NCBI GenBank assembly: GCA_037903475.1
Contig: JBAJFG010000024.1
Coordinates: forward strand, 186,001-250,000
Reading direction: 5' to 3'
Length of the DNA: 64,000 bases
From: Ancylostoma caninum
Taxonomy: Eukaryota; Nematoda; Chromadorea; Rhabditida; Ancylostomatidae
Made by a program: the position numbers and the translations under genes. This document shows positions 1-18,772 of the stretch, in pieces. The notes beneath the pieces are model-generated. The model saw nothing but the letters and a program-made list of their open reading frames with translations, made no database searches and was not told where the DNA came from. How positions within the stretch are numbered: the stretch's first letter is position 1; each line of letters opens with the position of its first letter.

Positions 1-3000
1 AAGCCAAATACACAGCCTACTGTCGTTACTGCAGAACATAAGACCACGACCACGACACCCCGGACAGTAAAGAATGGTATGGTTGCGAACTGTACCCACA
101 GTGGGTGCGAATGAGTTTAAGCAAAGAAGCAGCAAGCAAGTAGCATGCAAGGAGAAAGCTCGTATCCTTTGGAAGTTAGCAACAAATCTGGATAAGTCAC
201 ACAGTGAAAAGTAAACTACAGCGGCCGCAGAAGGGAAGGCCAAAAGGAGGTACCACACTCTTATGTTAGTAGAAGAGTTATATCATTTAGTAATATCAGG
301 GATTCGATCTAGGGCTGATATCATTTAGCAATATCAGGGATTCGATCGAGCTGCGCAAAACTGAATGGATTTCCAAATCAAAAGTGGTGATAGCAAAAAT
401 TTTCGCCTATACGAACATCCTGGGCTCCCTTTGGGGCGATTTATACCAAATGCGTGCGTTTTACGCGCGTGCTCCTACATGACGAAGGATAAAGGCCACT
501 CGCATCGCTGACGTAGCTCAGGCGCACGCGTCCACTTACTCGAGGCGGCTTCGCGCTTTTTACAATGACCTCGCATATGCCGCGTTGAACGGTCTTCATC
601 AGAACTTCCTCGCAGATGGAAACGTGCTGACGTACGACTGACGCATGCATTTAATATGTATAAATAGCCCCTTTCAAAATGGCGGCGGGGTTTTGGGAGC
701 AGCCAGGAAGGAAGCGTGGCAAATGCTGCCCTATGGATATACAGGTGTTACGCTGATTCTGTTGACAGCTACGTCGACTCATATACAGTAGAAGTATTTA
801 AAAGGATGTGACTCTAGCGCGTTTCGACTAATTTTACTAACTAACAACGATGAATCACTGCTACCGAGAATTTAAAACAGAACTGTCATCTACGGTGTTC
901 TTTCGAAGAAAAAAGGTTCGGAAATTTTAATAAATGAAAGAGCAGTGAAATGCTTTTGAGTCAGGACCACATACACTGGCAGAGATTCTGTAGAACCCTC
1001 TGAAAAATTGTGCAATGGAGTTATTTAACGTGCTGGACATGAAAATTACGTCTTCAACTGGACAAAGTGACGTCACCTGATAGAATGAGCACCGACTTCG
1101 CGATTGCAAAGTGTAGGGATAACACCACGCTGCGTGAGCATTCCTGGCTGTCACTTAGCGGCGGCGCGCAGCGTGCGTATCCGCGGGACACCATCAGCTA
1201 CGCTCTTTTTCTGTCTGAGCCCAAACGCGCACCCTCCTTCAAAACCAGCAAAAAAAGCTCCTACCTTCTCCATGCAGCTGATGCTAGTTGAAAATACAGC
1301 TGATGCCGCAAGTTAAACACCGCCGAAAGAAAGATCCTAGGTGGGAAGAGCATTCATAATTAAACTTGTTGCAATCTCAAAGTTCATAACATTTACAGAA
1401 CCAATGGAGAAAAGAGGAAGGGACCCCTCGAGAAAGCTGATACCCCGCTCGCAAAACACTTTGGTGAATTGCTAAGGATATTAGCTAGAGAATGAGAATA
1501 TCAATACAGTGAGACAACCTCTCAACTCATTGGGATATTTTTAGACATACCAGTGAAATTGAGTCTCAGCTCAGTAGAAACACATCTTCGGAACCTGTGG
1601 ATTTTTCTAAATCCGTTCGAGCGAAAAGCCATCTCAGGACCTTTCTGTAGGAATTCCTACTTCCCTGTTCCTTCTCGCTGGTCTAACCCACTTCAGCGAA
1701 AAAGAAGCTGATTTCACTATGATTACCATCACAACTCAAACTATGATGCTGCTGAAAGAGGCAAATGAAAAGTGAGGGACGTCTACGCAAGTTATGAACT
1801 CGACTATGCTAACAGCAAAATTAGAAGCATTGAGGGCAGACAGGAACAGTCAACAACGAAAAACGCGCTCCATCGACAACTCCGATAAGATTCGCAGGTT
1901 TCTAAGTTATTGCAAAACACAGACAACCAACTTGCAGGCCGCGGTCATTAACAAAGCTTATGGTTTTGTGAGCTTCTGAAGAGGATGTACCAGTGTGAAT
2001 AATTTAAAATCGATGATCTTAGGAGCGCAGCTTAAATGGACCGTCCTGGAGGAGCAACAAGCCATCAACTGTGGCTGCATGTGGAAGTCGGCTGCAAAAA
2101 AGCTCAATGCTACGTACTTCTCACGTAAACAGCAGCTGACAAACACGAACCGCTGCAAATGTGGGTAGTGCTCTCCTATGAGAGCTAAAGAACACACCAA
2201 AGATATATGAAAGCCAATTTCTGGCAAAAATAACAACAGAAATCCACTCAATGTGGTAAGAATCCGCAAAAATTGTGATCAAAGAAGAGGCAACGAAAAA
2301 CGAGCAAAGCCGGAACGAACTATGCGGCAAATGAGGAAATTCGACTGAGAAAAGAAGGGGCAGATTGCAAATAAATGAGACTTCTAGTCGAAGGAATTTA
2401 CGAACTCCAATGAGCAATCGGAGGCTGCGACTTCCGGATAGCACCGTACGCCGTCTCGAGGATGTTTAAAGGTTCGCAGCTCCTTCGCATTAGCGCTTCA
2501 GGACCACATGCGCCGCAGAGGAACAGTCCTTTATAGGAATCGGAACTGATCTACGATTTTTCTCTTGTGTCGCCTTTGCAATCCTTCAGTAGCAGTCTCA
2601 GTTAGGATAATGATAGTGCATCTCGTGGAAATAAGCCGTTTGGACTAGGAAGCTGGCGGATATGCCATGGGTTACATTAATAACGAAAGAAACAATCAGC
2701 AACTCTGATAAGGTATTTTGGACACCTTAGAGGTAATGAATGTAATGGATTCTTCAGAGCCATCAGTGTCGTCATTCATCATATATAAACTGTACTAACA
2801 CTGAGTGGAGCCTAGAATCCATACTAAACTATAGAATTCCGTTTGCAGTCGATGTAACTTCGAGTAAAAAGATCGTTTCAATGGAGAATAGGTTCTGCAA
2901 GGGAAGGGGAAGTCGCACTTCGCCAGGAAGTTTTATGATTGACACATCTAGTTCAAAATTGCGGAAAATCCGACAACTCACAGTTATAGAGATCCATCGC

Positions 3001-3731
3001 CTCTAAGGCAACACCCATAAGCAGAGTGGTTGTTAAAATTTGAACAAATACATGCTAGACAGCAGGAAGGTACAGGAATAAGGCATAAGGTAGCTATGGA
3101 TTTACTCGAAATTCGAAAATCCGACTTCGAATAAGTCTGTAGTTCGGATGCTTGGAAAGGTGGGGCAATACAGTCCTCTAGGAAAGATAGGGAACAATTC
3201 GGGTCCCTCTCGTTTTTTAAACATTTAAATTCTTTGGATCTACGCCTGCATGGATTATTGAATGAACTGAGTTATTTGATCCTTGTTCGGTCCCTAGTAT
3301 ACAGGAAAACATCAATAACAAAGCTCAGCACAAACGCGCAGGTGACTGGGGCAGGCACATCGCCTGGAGGGGGAATTTGAAGAGCTTGGGGAGTGGGTGC
3401 GCCCGGAAGAGAGGATGGTAGCCGCGCGAAAGCGGTCATCTGTTGCACTGACCTTGGTTATTGATCAATTGATCGCCGATCGGCTATCGCTGTGTCCGGC
3501 GACATCTCGATGCAGCGCTCCAGCTCGAACTCACATGCAAACACTGTTGCTTGAGAGGCATTACCCTATCCGTTACGGTTGTTTCGGTGGGCATGCGTGG
3601 AGGTTTGCAAACGCTTCTTCCGAGATGAGAACATCTATACACATCGTGCTTGTCTTGGTGCGCAGATGGTGTATTCGTAAGCACCGCTTCGCATCCGTGA
3701 CGCGATACCGCCGCGACGCAGCTCCATTATG
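1..3731. other. Intergenic region, no gene recognised
   Basis: I see no exon chain or known protein family on either strand. Open frames here are short, lack recognisable motifs and do not join across plausible splice sites. The only local structure I can point to is a short direct repeat near 281-347. A coding gene that extends from outside the window cannot be excluded. Confidence 0.5.
281..347. repeat. Short tandem duplication (38-bp period)
   Basis: A segment starting TATCATTTAG and ending GGGATTCGATC at 281-309 is repeated at 319-347 with one base changed. Two copies only; no function is suggested. Confidence 0.6.
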
Positions 3732-3958
3732 AAGTTATTCACGCTTGCGGCGCGTCAAAGTTTACGCGCCTAGAGAAAACTCCACGAAGTTTTCGCGCCG
3801 ACCTAAAGCGGCGAAAATGGAAACGCGGTTTGTTCGCGCGGCAGTCGCAGCGGAGAAACTAGGAACAGTGCTCACCTGCCAGGATTTGTCTCCTACCTCC
3901 CTCCTTTGCACTGTGTATCGGCGCGTAAACTTTGACGCGCCGCAAGCATGAATAACTT
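3732..3958 (+). mobile_element. MITE family A, copy 1 (GCGGCGCGTCAAAG termini)
   Basis: The ends are inverted repeats of about 40 bp that start AAGTTATTCA and continue GCTTGCGGCGCGTCAAAG, closing with the reverse complement at 3919-3958. The element is about 227 bp with no coding capacity. A second copy lies in opposite orientation at 11186-11413, and the two agree through the interior as well as the termini. This is a non-autonomous TIR element; the superfamily cannot be told from the sequence here. Confidence 0.8.
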
Positions 3959-3976
3959 TTATAAGGCATTCGGAAA

Positions 3977-4398
3977 GGAGTGATCATCCGTGCAATTGCG
4001 GACCCAGTACAAAGGTTATGTACGTGCGAACCGCTAAAACCGCTCGCACATAGGTAGGGCGCAGAGTCCCCGAGGCCGACGACGACGTCGTGAGCGTCGA
4101 TCATGCAGTATGGGAACTGATCCGAGGTCAACGTCTTTTTGGGCAACGCCGACGGCGCCGGCGACAGAGAGCGCCGCGTTATTTTTAACCGCACGCGAAG
4201 GTGGAATGCGACGGGCGCTGTATTCTCGCAAGGGAAGGAGCCGCACGAACCACCGCAGCGTCGCGTTCTCAACGACGACGCTCACGACGTCGTTGTCGGC
4301 GTCGGGAACTCTGCGCTCTACCATAGCCTTTCAACAGAGAACTTGGACAGCTGGAATGGATATGACCGCATGCGGGTCTGCAACGCGATGATCACTCC
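3977..4398. mobile_element. TIR element (MITE family B), about 422 bp
   Basis: The outer ends GGAGTGATCATC and GATGATCACTCC are inverted. A stronger inner inverted repeat of about 50 bp links 4052-4100 with 4270-4322, including the shared run GACGTCGTGAGCGTCG and its complement. The element begins only 18 bp after family A copy 1. The open frames inside come from the GC-rich inverted arms and are not treated as genes. Confidence 0.65.
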
Positions 4399-4535
4399 AA
4401 TGTGAATCGCGTGTACAGGTCTAACCGGTGCCACCGGCACCACGTGGGATCTGGCAATTCCATCCGGCCTCCTCAACTAATTGGGACCAACGTGGTACCT
4501 TCAAACCGCTGTACCGCAATTGTGTCATAACCCCA

Positions 4536-4687
4536 GGGCTGGGATTCATGAAACGATAACCAAACAAACCCAGGCTAGCAAACCAACTTTCGTTGTCTGC
4601 GTCTCTTAGCTGTATGTAGCCAATACGATAACCAATCTCGCTAGCCATCCTTGGTTTGCTTGGTTATCGTTTCATGAATCCCAGCCC
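4536..4687. mobile_element. MITE family C, copy 1 (GGGCTGGGATTCATGAA termini)
   Basis: Left end GGGCTGGGATTCATGAAACG is matched by its reverse complement at 4668-4687, giving a TIR of about 28 bp on a 152-bp element. A shorter diverged copy is at 11756-11863. Non-coding. Confidence 0.75.
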
Positions 4688-5671
4688 AGGAAAGCCGCTA
4701 CTTACGACAGCAGCGCGGAGTGTCGTTTATTAGCTCAGAAGTCGCTACGAAGTCGAGAACTAGAAACATTCGAAAAGGATGATCCACATTGTAAGAAACA
4801 TTGATGGAGTAGACGCATGGCCACGGTCGTCTTCAGGCACACGTAGTGGATATGAATGCGCCGCGCATGAATCAGGAGGACCGCGGTTATAGCTTTTACT
4901 CCGGAATAAGGACAGCTGTATGTGCAGCCGGAGCATACGGCTGGGTTTGGATTCATGGAACGTTAGAGGCAGAGAAATTCTCGACTCTGAGTTGAACCAC
5001 CAATAGAGACACACACAGTCCGCGCACCACAAGTGTTAAATGGACGAAAAGAACTATGACTTACCTGTGAAGAAATCCAATTCGCAATCGTGAATACAGT
5101 TGCCGTGAATGCGCCAGCTCACCGATTGGCTCAGTCATTTCCACAGATGCGTGTGATTTCTGCGTGGCAGGACTTCCGAGTGTTGCGGTGGAGCGTCATA
5201 AGACGCACTGAGGACAACCCTCCGATTTCGCGAATTTCTCGTGTGTATCGCGCTATTTCACTGCTGGATATGAGATCCACGTCCCTGAAAACCCCGAAAC
5301 CAAGCAGTATCTCAGCCTTAGAGCATGTTTCATGCAAGTGTTGAGGAGGTACTCCGTTCGATCCATAACACAGAGGAGCTTCCGTCGACTAATTTGAAAA
5401 GCACTGTGGGCCATGGTCATCCCACAATATTCCAACTTTGATTTTTCCCTATCCATCTCCTCATACTCATACTCCCGAAATAACGCAGCTGCGATGCGGC
5501 TTCATTTTCGTGACCGGTCGGTTCTGACACAGTCCTGACATGCCCCGCAAAAATAAATTCCATTGCGGAAGTATAAACCCTTGAGACTATGCACATAGCA
5601 TGGGCGAGAAATGGTCCCCCCAGCAGTCCATGCAAATCGATGCTCATATGTATGTGTACCATTTCCTGCGA

Positions 5672-5791
5672 GTGTGTATCATCGTGAAGGGGAAATGGAG
5701 CGTCCTCAGGCTACCATGATTGGCGCCTCGATTGAATGAGCCAATCACAGTGGTCTGGTCACGCCCCATTTCCCCTCACGATGATACACAC
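5672..5791. mobile_element. Short TIR element, about 120 bp
   Basis: GTGTGTATCATCGTGAAGGG at the left is matched by an inverted copy at 5766-5791 with a single-base length difference. There is no coding content and no second copy in the window. It is either a small MITE or a simple hairpin. Confidence 0.55.
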
Positions 5792-7160
5792 CCATTTTCC
5801 GCACGCGGTGCCCAGGGCGTGCGGTTCCGTTTGCAGCAGGGCGCGAAATCCACGAGTGAAGGCGCATGCGTAAGCGCGACAACATTTCAGGTGATCGTTT
5901 CTTCCATGGTCGTTTGAAAAATGAAATCGCACCGTGAGAATCAATTCCTTGTTGCAAGTTAGGTTAAACCCAACATTAATGTCACCTGCCGTCTTGCACT
6001 CATTAGGAAAATCCACCTGCCGCATGCGATTGCCGCGGTGTCACATATCGACTGATTGAAGCCGCTCATCAACTCATATTCCGCGCTTGTTGGCTTAATT
6101 TTATAGTTTGACCGGATTTATATCGGGACGTCTGCAGTTCTTGTTCTTCCAGTACTCTGTTTTAAGTGTATATTTCTGAATAATGGGAACTTTTGAACTG
6201 TGTACGCTTCTTTCTGATTGAAATTACATTACTAAGTGTTGCACTAATTTATTCCAACGAATGAAGGTTCAGTTCGCTTTTCAATGTAAAATAATTTCAT
6301 TATCCGACGGCATAGGTGCTGGTTTGGAACACGTTTGAAGTGATGAATGTGGGGGGGGGGGGACGAGGGAACAGTGCATAGTATTTACATCTAAGTGCTA
6401 GTAGTAGTACATACAAAACTATGATGCATTTTGCCGGTAAAGGTGGCCGGGGGGGGGGGACTTGCGATCCAGCTTGGGCGCTTGCAGTTTAGAGCAAAAA
6501 TTACAACTTCATGCACCATAACTCAACTTTAACCACTTTCGGAACAGTCTACAGAAAAGTAGTTAGTCTTGGTAAAAATATAGATGTACAAAGATCAGCA
6601 CTCTCATCCCTACCTTAGTCCCGAATTTCAATATCTCCTGTATCAGGTTTTCATGAAATTGGACTAATATTCATATACAGTCAATGTGTTCAGTGGGCGC
6701 GTAAGTCTCTTGGGTCTTCTGCCCGCTTACTCTTATCGAGTGGTTCAGTGGTTTTTGTATACAGGACACAAAGGGAACACAAGCGATTTATTGCTCCGCA
6801 CAACCACGCACCGTGGATGCTAAATAGACGACTGTGCTAATCGGGGTGTTTGCCAAAAGGTGGGCCCCGCCTTCTAGGGGCCCTTGATATGAATGAGGTC
6901 GCGGGGAGCATCATCGGCACGATGATACAATGGATCCTTGAGCAATTTTTGCAATATCTCAAGTTTTACATGTTTCTTTTTGACTTGGTCACCTACAAAC
7001 GCGTTCATTAGAGTTTCTGTCATGAAAATGATGAAAGCATAATTTTTTATGGGTTACCTTTCCTAAGTGGGGGCTAGGTGTTACCATAGTAACAAATGTT
7101 TGTCGCTCGCTATGAAATTGAGCATTTTCACTCGAGAACTCGTCATGGTTGCCATTGAGC

Positions 7161-7166
7161 TTTCAG
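7161..7166 (+). promoter_or_regulatory. odr-4: Candidate trans-splice acceptor of odr-4
   Basis: TTTCAG lies five bases before the chosen ATG at 7172. In nematodes a spliced leader is commonly added at such a site, and its position supports 7172 over the in-frame ATG at 7067. Confidence 0.5.
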
Positions 7167-7171
7167 AACAA

Positions 7172-10100
7172 ATGATCATATTCGATCGTTGTCTGGAGTC
7201 TTGGCTGGATTCGACTCAGAAGTCACACCAAAAGTCGCAGAAAGAGGGCAGTTTCACTTACGCTGTTCACTTCCTCATTGGTTCTTTCTGTTCTGACGGA
7301 GACATCCACGTTGCTCACGCTGCGCTTTGCCCGCTTCCAGCTACTGCTGCTGACGGTGTGAGTGCTTTCACTTTTTTCTTTCCTTTCCTCCTTACTTTCA
7401 TCGATAGAGTTATTGGAATAAAACGGTTAAGGCTGGAGATGCACTAAGTAGAACACTGGACGATGAATGGATCGCTGACAATGCGGAGAAAGTAACAAGG
7501 ATTCTCCCAGGAGGAATTCACGTTGTTGGTAAGTACTAATGAAAACTGACCGCTGCCAGATTCACTCACTCTTTCTTCATTTTCTCCAGTACCTCTTTAA
7601 GGTTTGTTATGGTTTTCTGAAAGAAAGCTTTTCAACGATCAGAAGTCTATGCTGACGAGAGCTTTAGGAAGGATTCAGAGGACTAACAACTTGCTTACAA
7701 CATTGAGCATCAACTCTGTGTCAGATCAAATGGTGGCTTTTTGAGCTTTTTGAGGTTTTTTTTTGCCTTATTCCTTTCAGAAAAAACTCCTTTTTAGGCA
7801 CTAGTTTTCAACGAGTTTCCAAACGGGAAGCCAACCGGCTTAATTATTGATGTCGTACGACGGGGTCCTGATTCACCGACGAAAGTTTCTTTTTCTGCGG
7901 TAAGTGTTCAGAGTTTTTTAATGAGCCATTTCTAAGGCGATGCGTTCAGTTTTAAGAGCGCGAACTGTTCTGAGTGAATACCAAGCTGTCATTGGTGGAA
8001 TTTTTGCAGCCATGTGTCAGGGACATGATATGTGTTGACAAAATATTTTCTCCGGAATTTACTGGCCATTCCTACAAACAACGATAATTACTGTAAAGGA
8101 GTTTCAATTTTTGACAGGAAGCACGCTCATGTACCAGCTATACGGAAGGAGATCGCAGTTTGGGCCAAGTTATATTTAACCACAGTGTCCGTCGAAATTT
8201 CTGACGACCCTTATCCACCCATTTAACGCATGGGAAACAATACCCAATTTCTTATAAGTCACGTGTGCTTCACATATTTTCATAATTGATTTTGAGTTCT
8301 GACGCACTCATAGCCCTGAAATATGATGAAATCTAGAACACGAAGGGCGTTTTCTCCAAGAGCTCGTTTCAGAATTGAGCTCAAAAATGTGTGAATTCCG
8401 TCTGAGATTTAGGGTGTCTGACTTATGTCTGTTCTTCCTGATGTTGCCCAAAGGTCTATCTACTTTGTTGCTACGTTTGTCCATGTTTCGTTACCTTCAA
8501 GTTATCAGCATTCAGACTGTAGCTGCAAATCGAAACGTAAATATCCTCCATTTTTAGCTCGAATGGGTGTCGGTGATATCAAACGCTTCCGCAAGGATAT
8601 GTCTAAATGTGCCGACTCGATCGAAACAGTCTCATTTCTTCACAGAGTTCCTCGCAGCGATTAGACCATTTGCTCAGAATCTTCTGAATTGCCCACTGGT
8701 AAGTATTTTTCCTTACTGCTGTAGTTTACTCAATGGGGAACAAGCTAGATCGACGACGCTCGCAACAACGGTTGCCCTCCAACAACTTCCCTATCAGTTT
8801 CATTTGCCGAGCTTTCTATTCTCCCTTCGTGACCTTCTTCTTCAACGTTTGTGTTATCGGAACTTCGAACTTCTCTGTCGTCAATATCCTTTTTTCGCGG
8901 ACACCATTCTATCCATTCTGAGAAAGAACACCTCGTGAAATACACCGCTACCATTTAAAAATCACTCATTTATTTAAGGGTGAAGAAGAATCATTCCAGG
9001 TGCTGATCAACGGTGAAATACGGGATGAGTCGGAACAGCTCTTCAAGGATTTGAAAAAGAAGAAGGCTGAGTCTGTGGAAGTACAAATGTTCATAGATAC
9101 CTGTGGTAGGTTAGGTTTCCATCCTGCATCTCAAAATCTAAAATCTCATTGACCGTGTTGAAATTTAGAGAATAAAGAAAACGTATGTGAACCTCAAATA
9201 GCCACGAATCTTCATGAAGTGTCTTTCGATATTGAGGTAGGTCACTTGGGAGAATTTGATTTCTGCAGAACATTACATCTAATAGCTTGATACAGTATCT
9301 TCATTTCAAGTTCGATTTTTGTTAGATTCGTGCTGCTGTACCATCTCGGTCGAAGGTTGGAGCGGTTGTTGCTGCTGTAAAGCACCACTTGTTAAGGAAT
9401 TTGACCGCGAGGGCAGGTGTGTGAAGCTGTTGTTTAATAACTGACTTCAATCTGTTCGACTCTTTTAAAGAATTACAATACGAATCAATGGATATCGTCG
9501 AAGAAGGCAGCGCAGCGCCATGCTCTGTTCATCAGATGCCTCGTCCGGCTACCACTGTTCTACATACTCACCCTGCTATTCTTCTATCCGACTATTTATT
9601 CGAGGCTGACACAATCGAGGATGCCCAGAAGAATTTTGATGAATTGATTGGATTAAAGACAAGCCTAGGTAAAGTGCCTTTTTGTAACACGACCACCACT
9701 CTATCACAGTTGTGGGTGTAAGGGTTGAGGATACGATTAGGTATGCTAAGCTTAATAGGTGGCGCCACCCTTGTTAACACAAAATAATGGAGGCAATTTT
9801 TTTGATTTATCGCTGTAAAGGTGACTGATGCATCGGAAATGTGCGTATTATAGGACAAAGTCGGCTCATGCTAGATTCATTTACCGTTTCCAATGTGTGT
9901 TTATTCTCGATTGAGAAACTTCTTCACATTGCGAAGGGTCAAGCAAACACAGTTTGTGTGAGATGGATAGTAAGGTGATAGTAGAGGATGCGGTAGGCTT
10001 CACAGGGCAGAATTTTGCCTCTGCAGAGAGATGACTATTTTCAAAAAAAAAAAAGCAAGAACACAGAATCTGGCGAACTAGACCTTACTCCCAGAAAAGC

Positions 10101-10824
10101 TCTGGATCCAAACACCTTCTGGCTGCAGGATTTTTTTAATGCACGGTCATGGGCAGCTCATCTGTTTTTATTTTTAGGTTGAGCTATGCCATCTTGTTTG
10201 TGCTCCTTAGTAAATGATTTCAGTGTTAATCTTAATTCTGCTTTATCTGCTGCTGCTGTTATGCGCATGCTCGCTCCTGGTAAAACAGTGTGAAGTGGTA
10301 TCTTGTGTGTAATTTTTGGTGCCGAGGTTCCAAGAAATCATTTGAACAGTGTGAAGAGGTTCGCTTAAGTCGGAATCAGCGCGTGGATTCGTTCTAGGTT
10401 TTCTTTTTCTCTGAAAAAAAAACCATATCTGCATATGGTCATTACCCACCATTAGGGCTTGCAGAAATCGAAAGGTGCATTATACTCAGGGAGAGTAGAC
10501 TCAGCGTAGAATCATTAAAGTTAGGAGTCAGATCGGGTATCAGTCGAGTTCAAGCTAGATCTTCACGAAATCAACCGCTCTTATCAGTTGCAACCTCTTC
10601 ACCATTTGTAATGATTACTCTTTTAAGAGCACATCGACGAGGGCTGGGAGCGCAGTCTAGAAATTAACGAGATGGAAGCGGTACGAGCCCCACTCGATGA
10701 CACTCCTATCGTGAACTTCAAGTCGAAGGACGATGACATCGGCTCTATATGTACACTTTTGATCGCTCTTTCTGTGATTATTGCCGTCGTAGGTGTAGTT
10801 GTTTATTTTGCTATTGGGAGGTAG
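7172..10824 (+). CDS. odr-4: ODR-4 ortholog, tail-anchored chaperone for chemoreceptor trafficking (10 exons)
   Basis: Exons are 7172-7357, 7408-7528, 7602-7732, 7798-7899, 8558-8698, 9000-9105, 9169-9236, 9326-9416, 9471-9668 and 10628-10824. All phases agree, giving 446 aa, close to the length I recall for C. elegans ODR-4. ODR4-family landmarks appear in order: an N-terminal domain with FLIGSFCSDG, LDDEWIADNAEKVTRILPGG, FPNGKPTGLIIDV, LINGEIRDESEQLF, KVGAVVAAVKHHLL, then a C-terminal hydrophobic helix (SICTLLIALSVIIAVVGVVV) four residues after an acidic DDD. In C. elegans ODR-4 acts at the ER/Golgi with ODR-8 to deliver odorant receptors to cilia. Weak points are the GTGGCT donor of exon 3 and the unusual TTTAAG acceptors of exons 3 and 10. 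Confidence in family is high; exact ends of exon 3 are less certain. Confidence 0.9.
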
Positions 10825-11058
10825 TTACCCTCAAGCAGTCACTGCTCTTCACTGGATTCGTTTAAAAATCAGTATTTTCGGGTTTAAGGATTTGTTAATT
10901 CGTCGATGATGTTGTGAAGTACAATATATTGTGTGGTCATAACTCACATTGGCCCTATGTTTAGGATAAAATGATATTTACTAAGAATATTAAATTTATT
11001 GGCCACGTCTTGCTGTTATTTACTTTGATGGCGGTATTTCACACAAAATAAGATTAAG

Positions 11059-11064
11059 AATAAA
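11059..11064 (+). terminator. odr-4: Candidate polyadenylation signal of odr-4
   Basis: AATAAA lies 235 bp after the odr-4 stop codon, upstream of the MITE at 11186. It is the only canonical hexamer close behind the gene. Confidence 0.4.
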
Positions 11065-11185
11065 CATGTGATTCATGAATGATTCGTTCGTCTAAACGAA
11101 ACATACTCAGCATGTCTACTAGAACAATATTTGCTGGTTTTCGACGTGGTCGGTGAGGTGACTGTGTGCAATATCATTGCATAAA

Positions 11186-11413
11186 CGTTATTCATGCTTG
11201 CGGCGCGTCAAAGTTTATGCGCCGATACACAGTGCAAAGGAGGGAGGTAGAAGACAAATCCTGGCAGGTCAGCAGCGTGTTCCTAGTTTCGCCGTTGCGA
11301 CTGCCGCGCGAACAAACCGCGTTTCCATTTTCGCCGCTTTGGGTCGGCGCGAAAACTTCGTGGAGTTTTCTCTAGGCGCGTAAACTTTGACGCGCCGCAA
11401 GCATGAATAACTT
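11186..11413 (-). mobile_element. MITE family A, copy 2
   Basis: This is the inverted counterpart of the element at 3732-3958, with the same termini and the same interior in reverse complement. It lies about 360 bp beyond the odr-4 stop codon and may sit in or near its 3' UTR. Confidence 0.8.
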
Positions 11414-11755
11414 TATAGAAGAACTTGAACTGCATGTGCTTGAATGAAACAAGGGAATTACAATTAGACTCCGTGCCATGTCCGGCTCATTTTGTGTCGA
11501 GCCACTTGAGACCAACCCATCCGCAACGTTGTCGTTCTCCGTGTTCCCGCTTCTGCTTGAGAAGTTCTGACTATCGATCTAGAGGTGGCGCTCTTTTAAC
11601 CTTGGATTGATGTTGTAGATTCGCTTTGTTACTCAAACGTCAGGAGTTCCGTACTGATCAAAAAGCGAGTTATGCGCCCGAAACATTTGCGCTCTGTACG
11701 TAGAGTATAGCACCGCCGACGAGACCTCTCGAGTTTGACTCAGACACGCTTCAGA

Positions 11756-11863
11756 GCTGGGATTCATAAATGCATAAGCAATCGAAACTAGGCTAGCAGA
11801 TCAATTTAACGGATCATGTCAACTACCGCTGGTTTGCAAGGTTAACAGTTCATGAATCCTAGC
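11756..11863. mobile_element. MITE family C, copy 2 (short, diverged)
   Basis: Termini GCTGGGATTCATAAATG and CATGAATCCTAGC match family C at 4536-4687. The interior is shorter and only partly similar, including a shared AGGCTAGCA motif. Confidence 0.6.
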
Positions 11864-13036
11864 TTAGATGATCCAGAGAAACTAAATGGGCAGAGCTTAG
11901 ATGGGAAGGGGAAGCAAGCTCACCTGCAGTGGAGGAGTTTAGTACCCGATCATCCCCCATCCATATCTACTGTTGCTATCGATCCGAGCGCCCACCTCTC
12001 ACTACTAGAAGAAAAAACGCGGGAATTGCTTAGTTGGCAAACCTAGTATTTTACTTTACAATGCCTTGCTTTTACGCCTAATACATCAATACTGCTGCTG
12101 CACCCACTGTCATGCTATGCAAAAACCAACGAAAGGTGGTATAGATTACCAATAATTGAGCTTCGAATACACGACAACCGTTACAGGACTGCACGGACTA
12201 AATCGACGCTAAGCTATGAAGGCCCAGCAACTACCACAGAACTTCTGTATGCGACTTAGACAACAGAAGCACGCAGCATCAAACCGACTGTAACCGCAGA
12301 GCTGAGCCGAGTCCCTCCGCTCCTCGTTCTAAGTACCTCTCTCCATATTCCATCGTTGTTCGATGTTTGGAAGCCTTTGGAGACCAGAAGACCAGATCTA
12401 AAACTAAAAAGATATGAGAAGAGGCTGAAGGAGATGTCCTTAGTCGTGCACGAGTGAGGAACAGCATGATTATCTACTATTCTCCGTTCCTACCGTCAAA
12501 TTAGCAACTTCACTAAACATGATGCCCTCAGTCAGTCATAACATGTAGAAGAGAGGTTTCTGTTCACAACTGCAGTAAGAAGGCTGTTTTCATCTACATA
12601 ATTGTGTAAAGCTATAGCTTGAATCTACTACAAAAACCATGGATGAATAACCCGGCACTGTATGAGCAACTGCTTGGAAGCTCCTCTCCCTTGCAAGCGA
12701 TTGAAAGGATTTTCAGACCTAAAAATCGACGGGAACGAGGAAAGCTGGAACTCCCCAATTTGCGGCGGTTTCATGCAACCAATAAATGTATTCTTCGAAT
12801 ATGATAAACTGGAGGCATGAATTATGTATTACTTTAGTAGATTGACAGGACTGAATTCGTTGAAATACCGCATCTATAGGCTTAGGTCGAATAGGTGATA
12901 TTCAAAATATGAATACCCGAAGAGACCAAGTGCAAACACGATGTTAATTGTTAAATAATAGAATTTTCTGGAAATAAACTCAATAATAATTTGACGGAAT
13001 GGCCAAAGAGGCCTGGAGGTGTGCGAAAAGAAGAGC

Positions 13037-18772
<5,736 letters not shown>

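Larger units (their letters stand above)
4688..7171. other. Intergenic region upstream of odr-4
   Basis: No gene is recognised. It contains a short TIR element at 5672-5791 and two poly-G runs near 6350 and 6450. The 3' end should hold the odr-4 promoter and trans-splice site, but I see no defined promoter motif. Confidence 0.5.
10825..13036. other. Intergenic region between odr-4 and the 3' end of rnf-5
   Basis: The two genes converge here. The region holds MITE family A copy 2 and family C copy 2. Nothing else is recognised between about 11870 and 13036; open frames are short and unlike known proteins. Confidence 0.5.

Noticed and set aside
7067..7171. Earlier in-frame ATG for odr-4 at 7067
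   Set aside because: The extra 35 residues have no ODR-4 similarity, and a trans-splice acceptor lies between that ATG and 7172.
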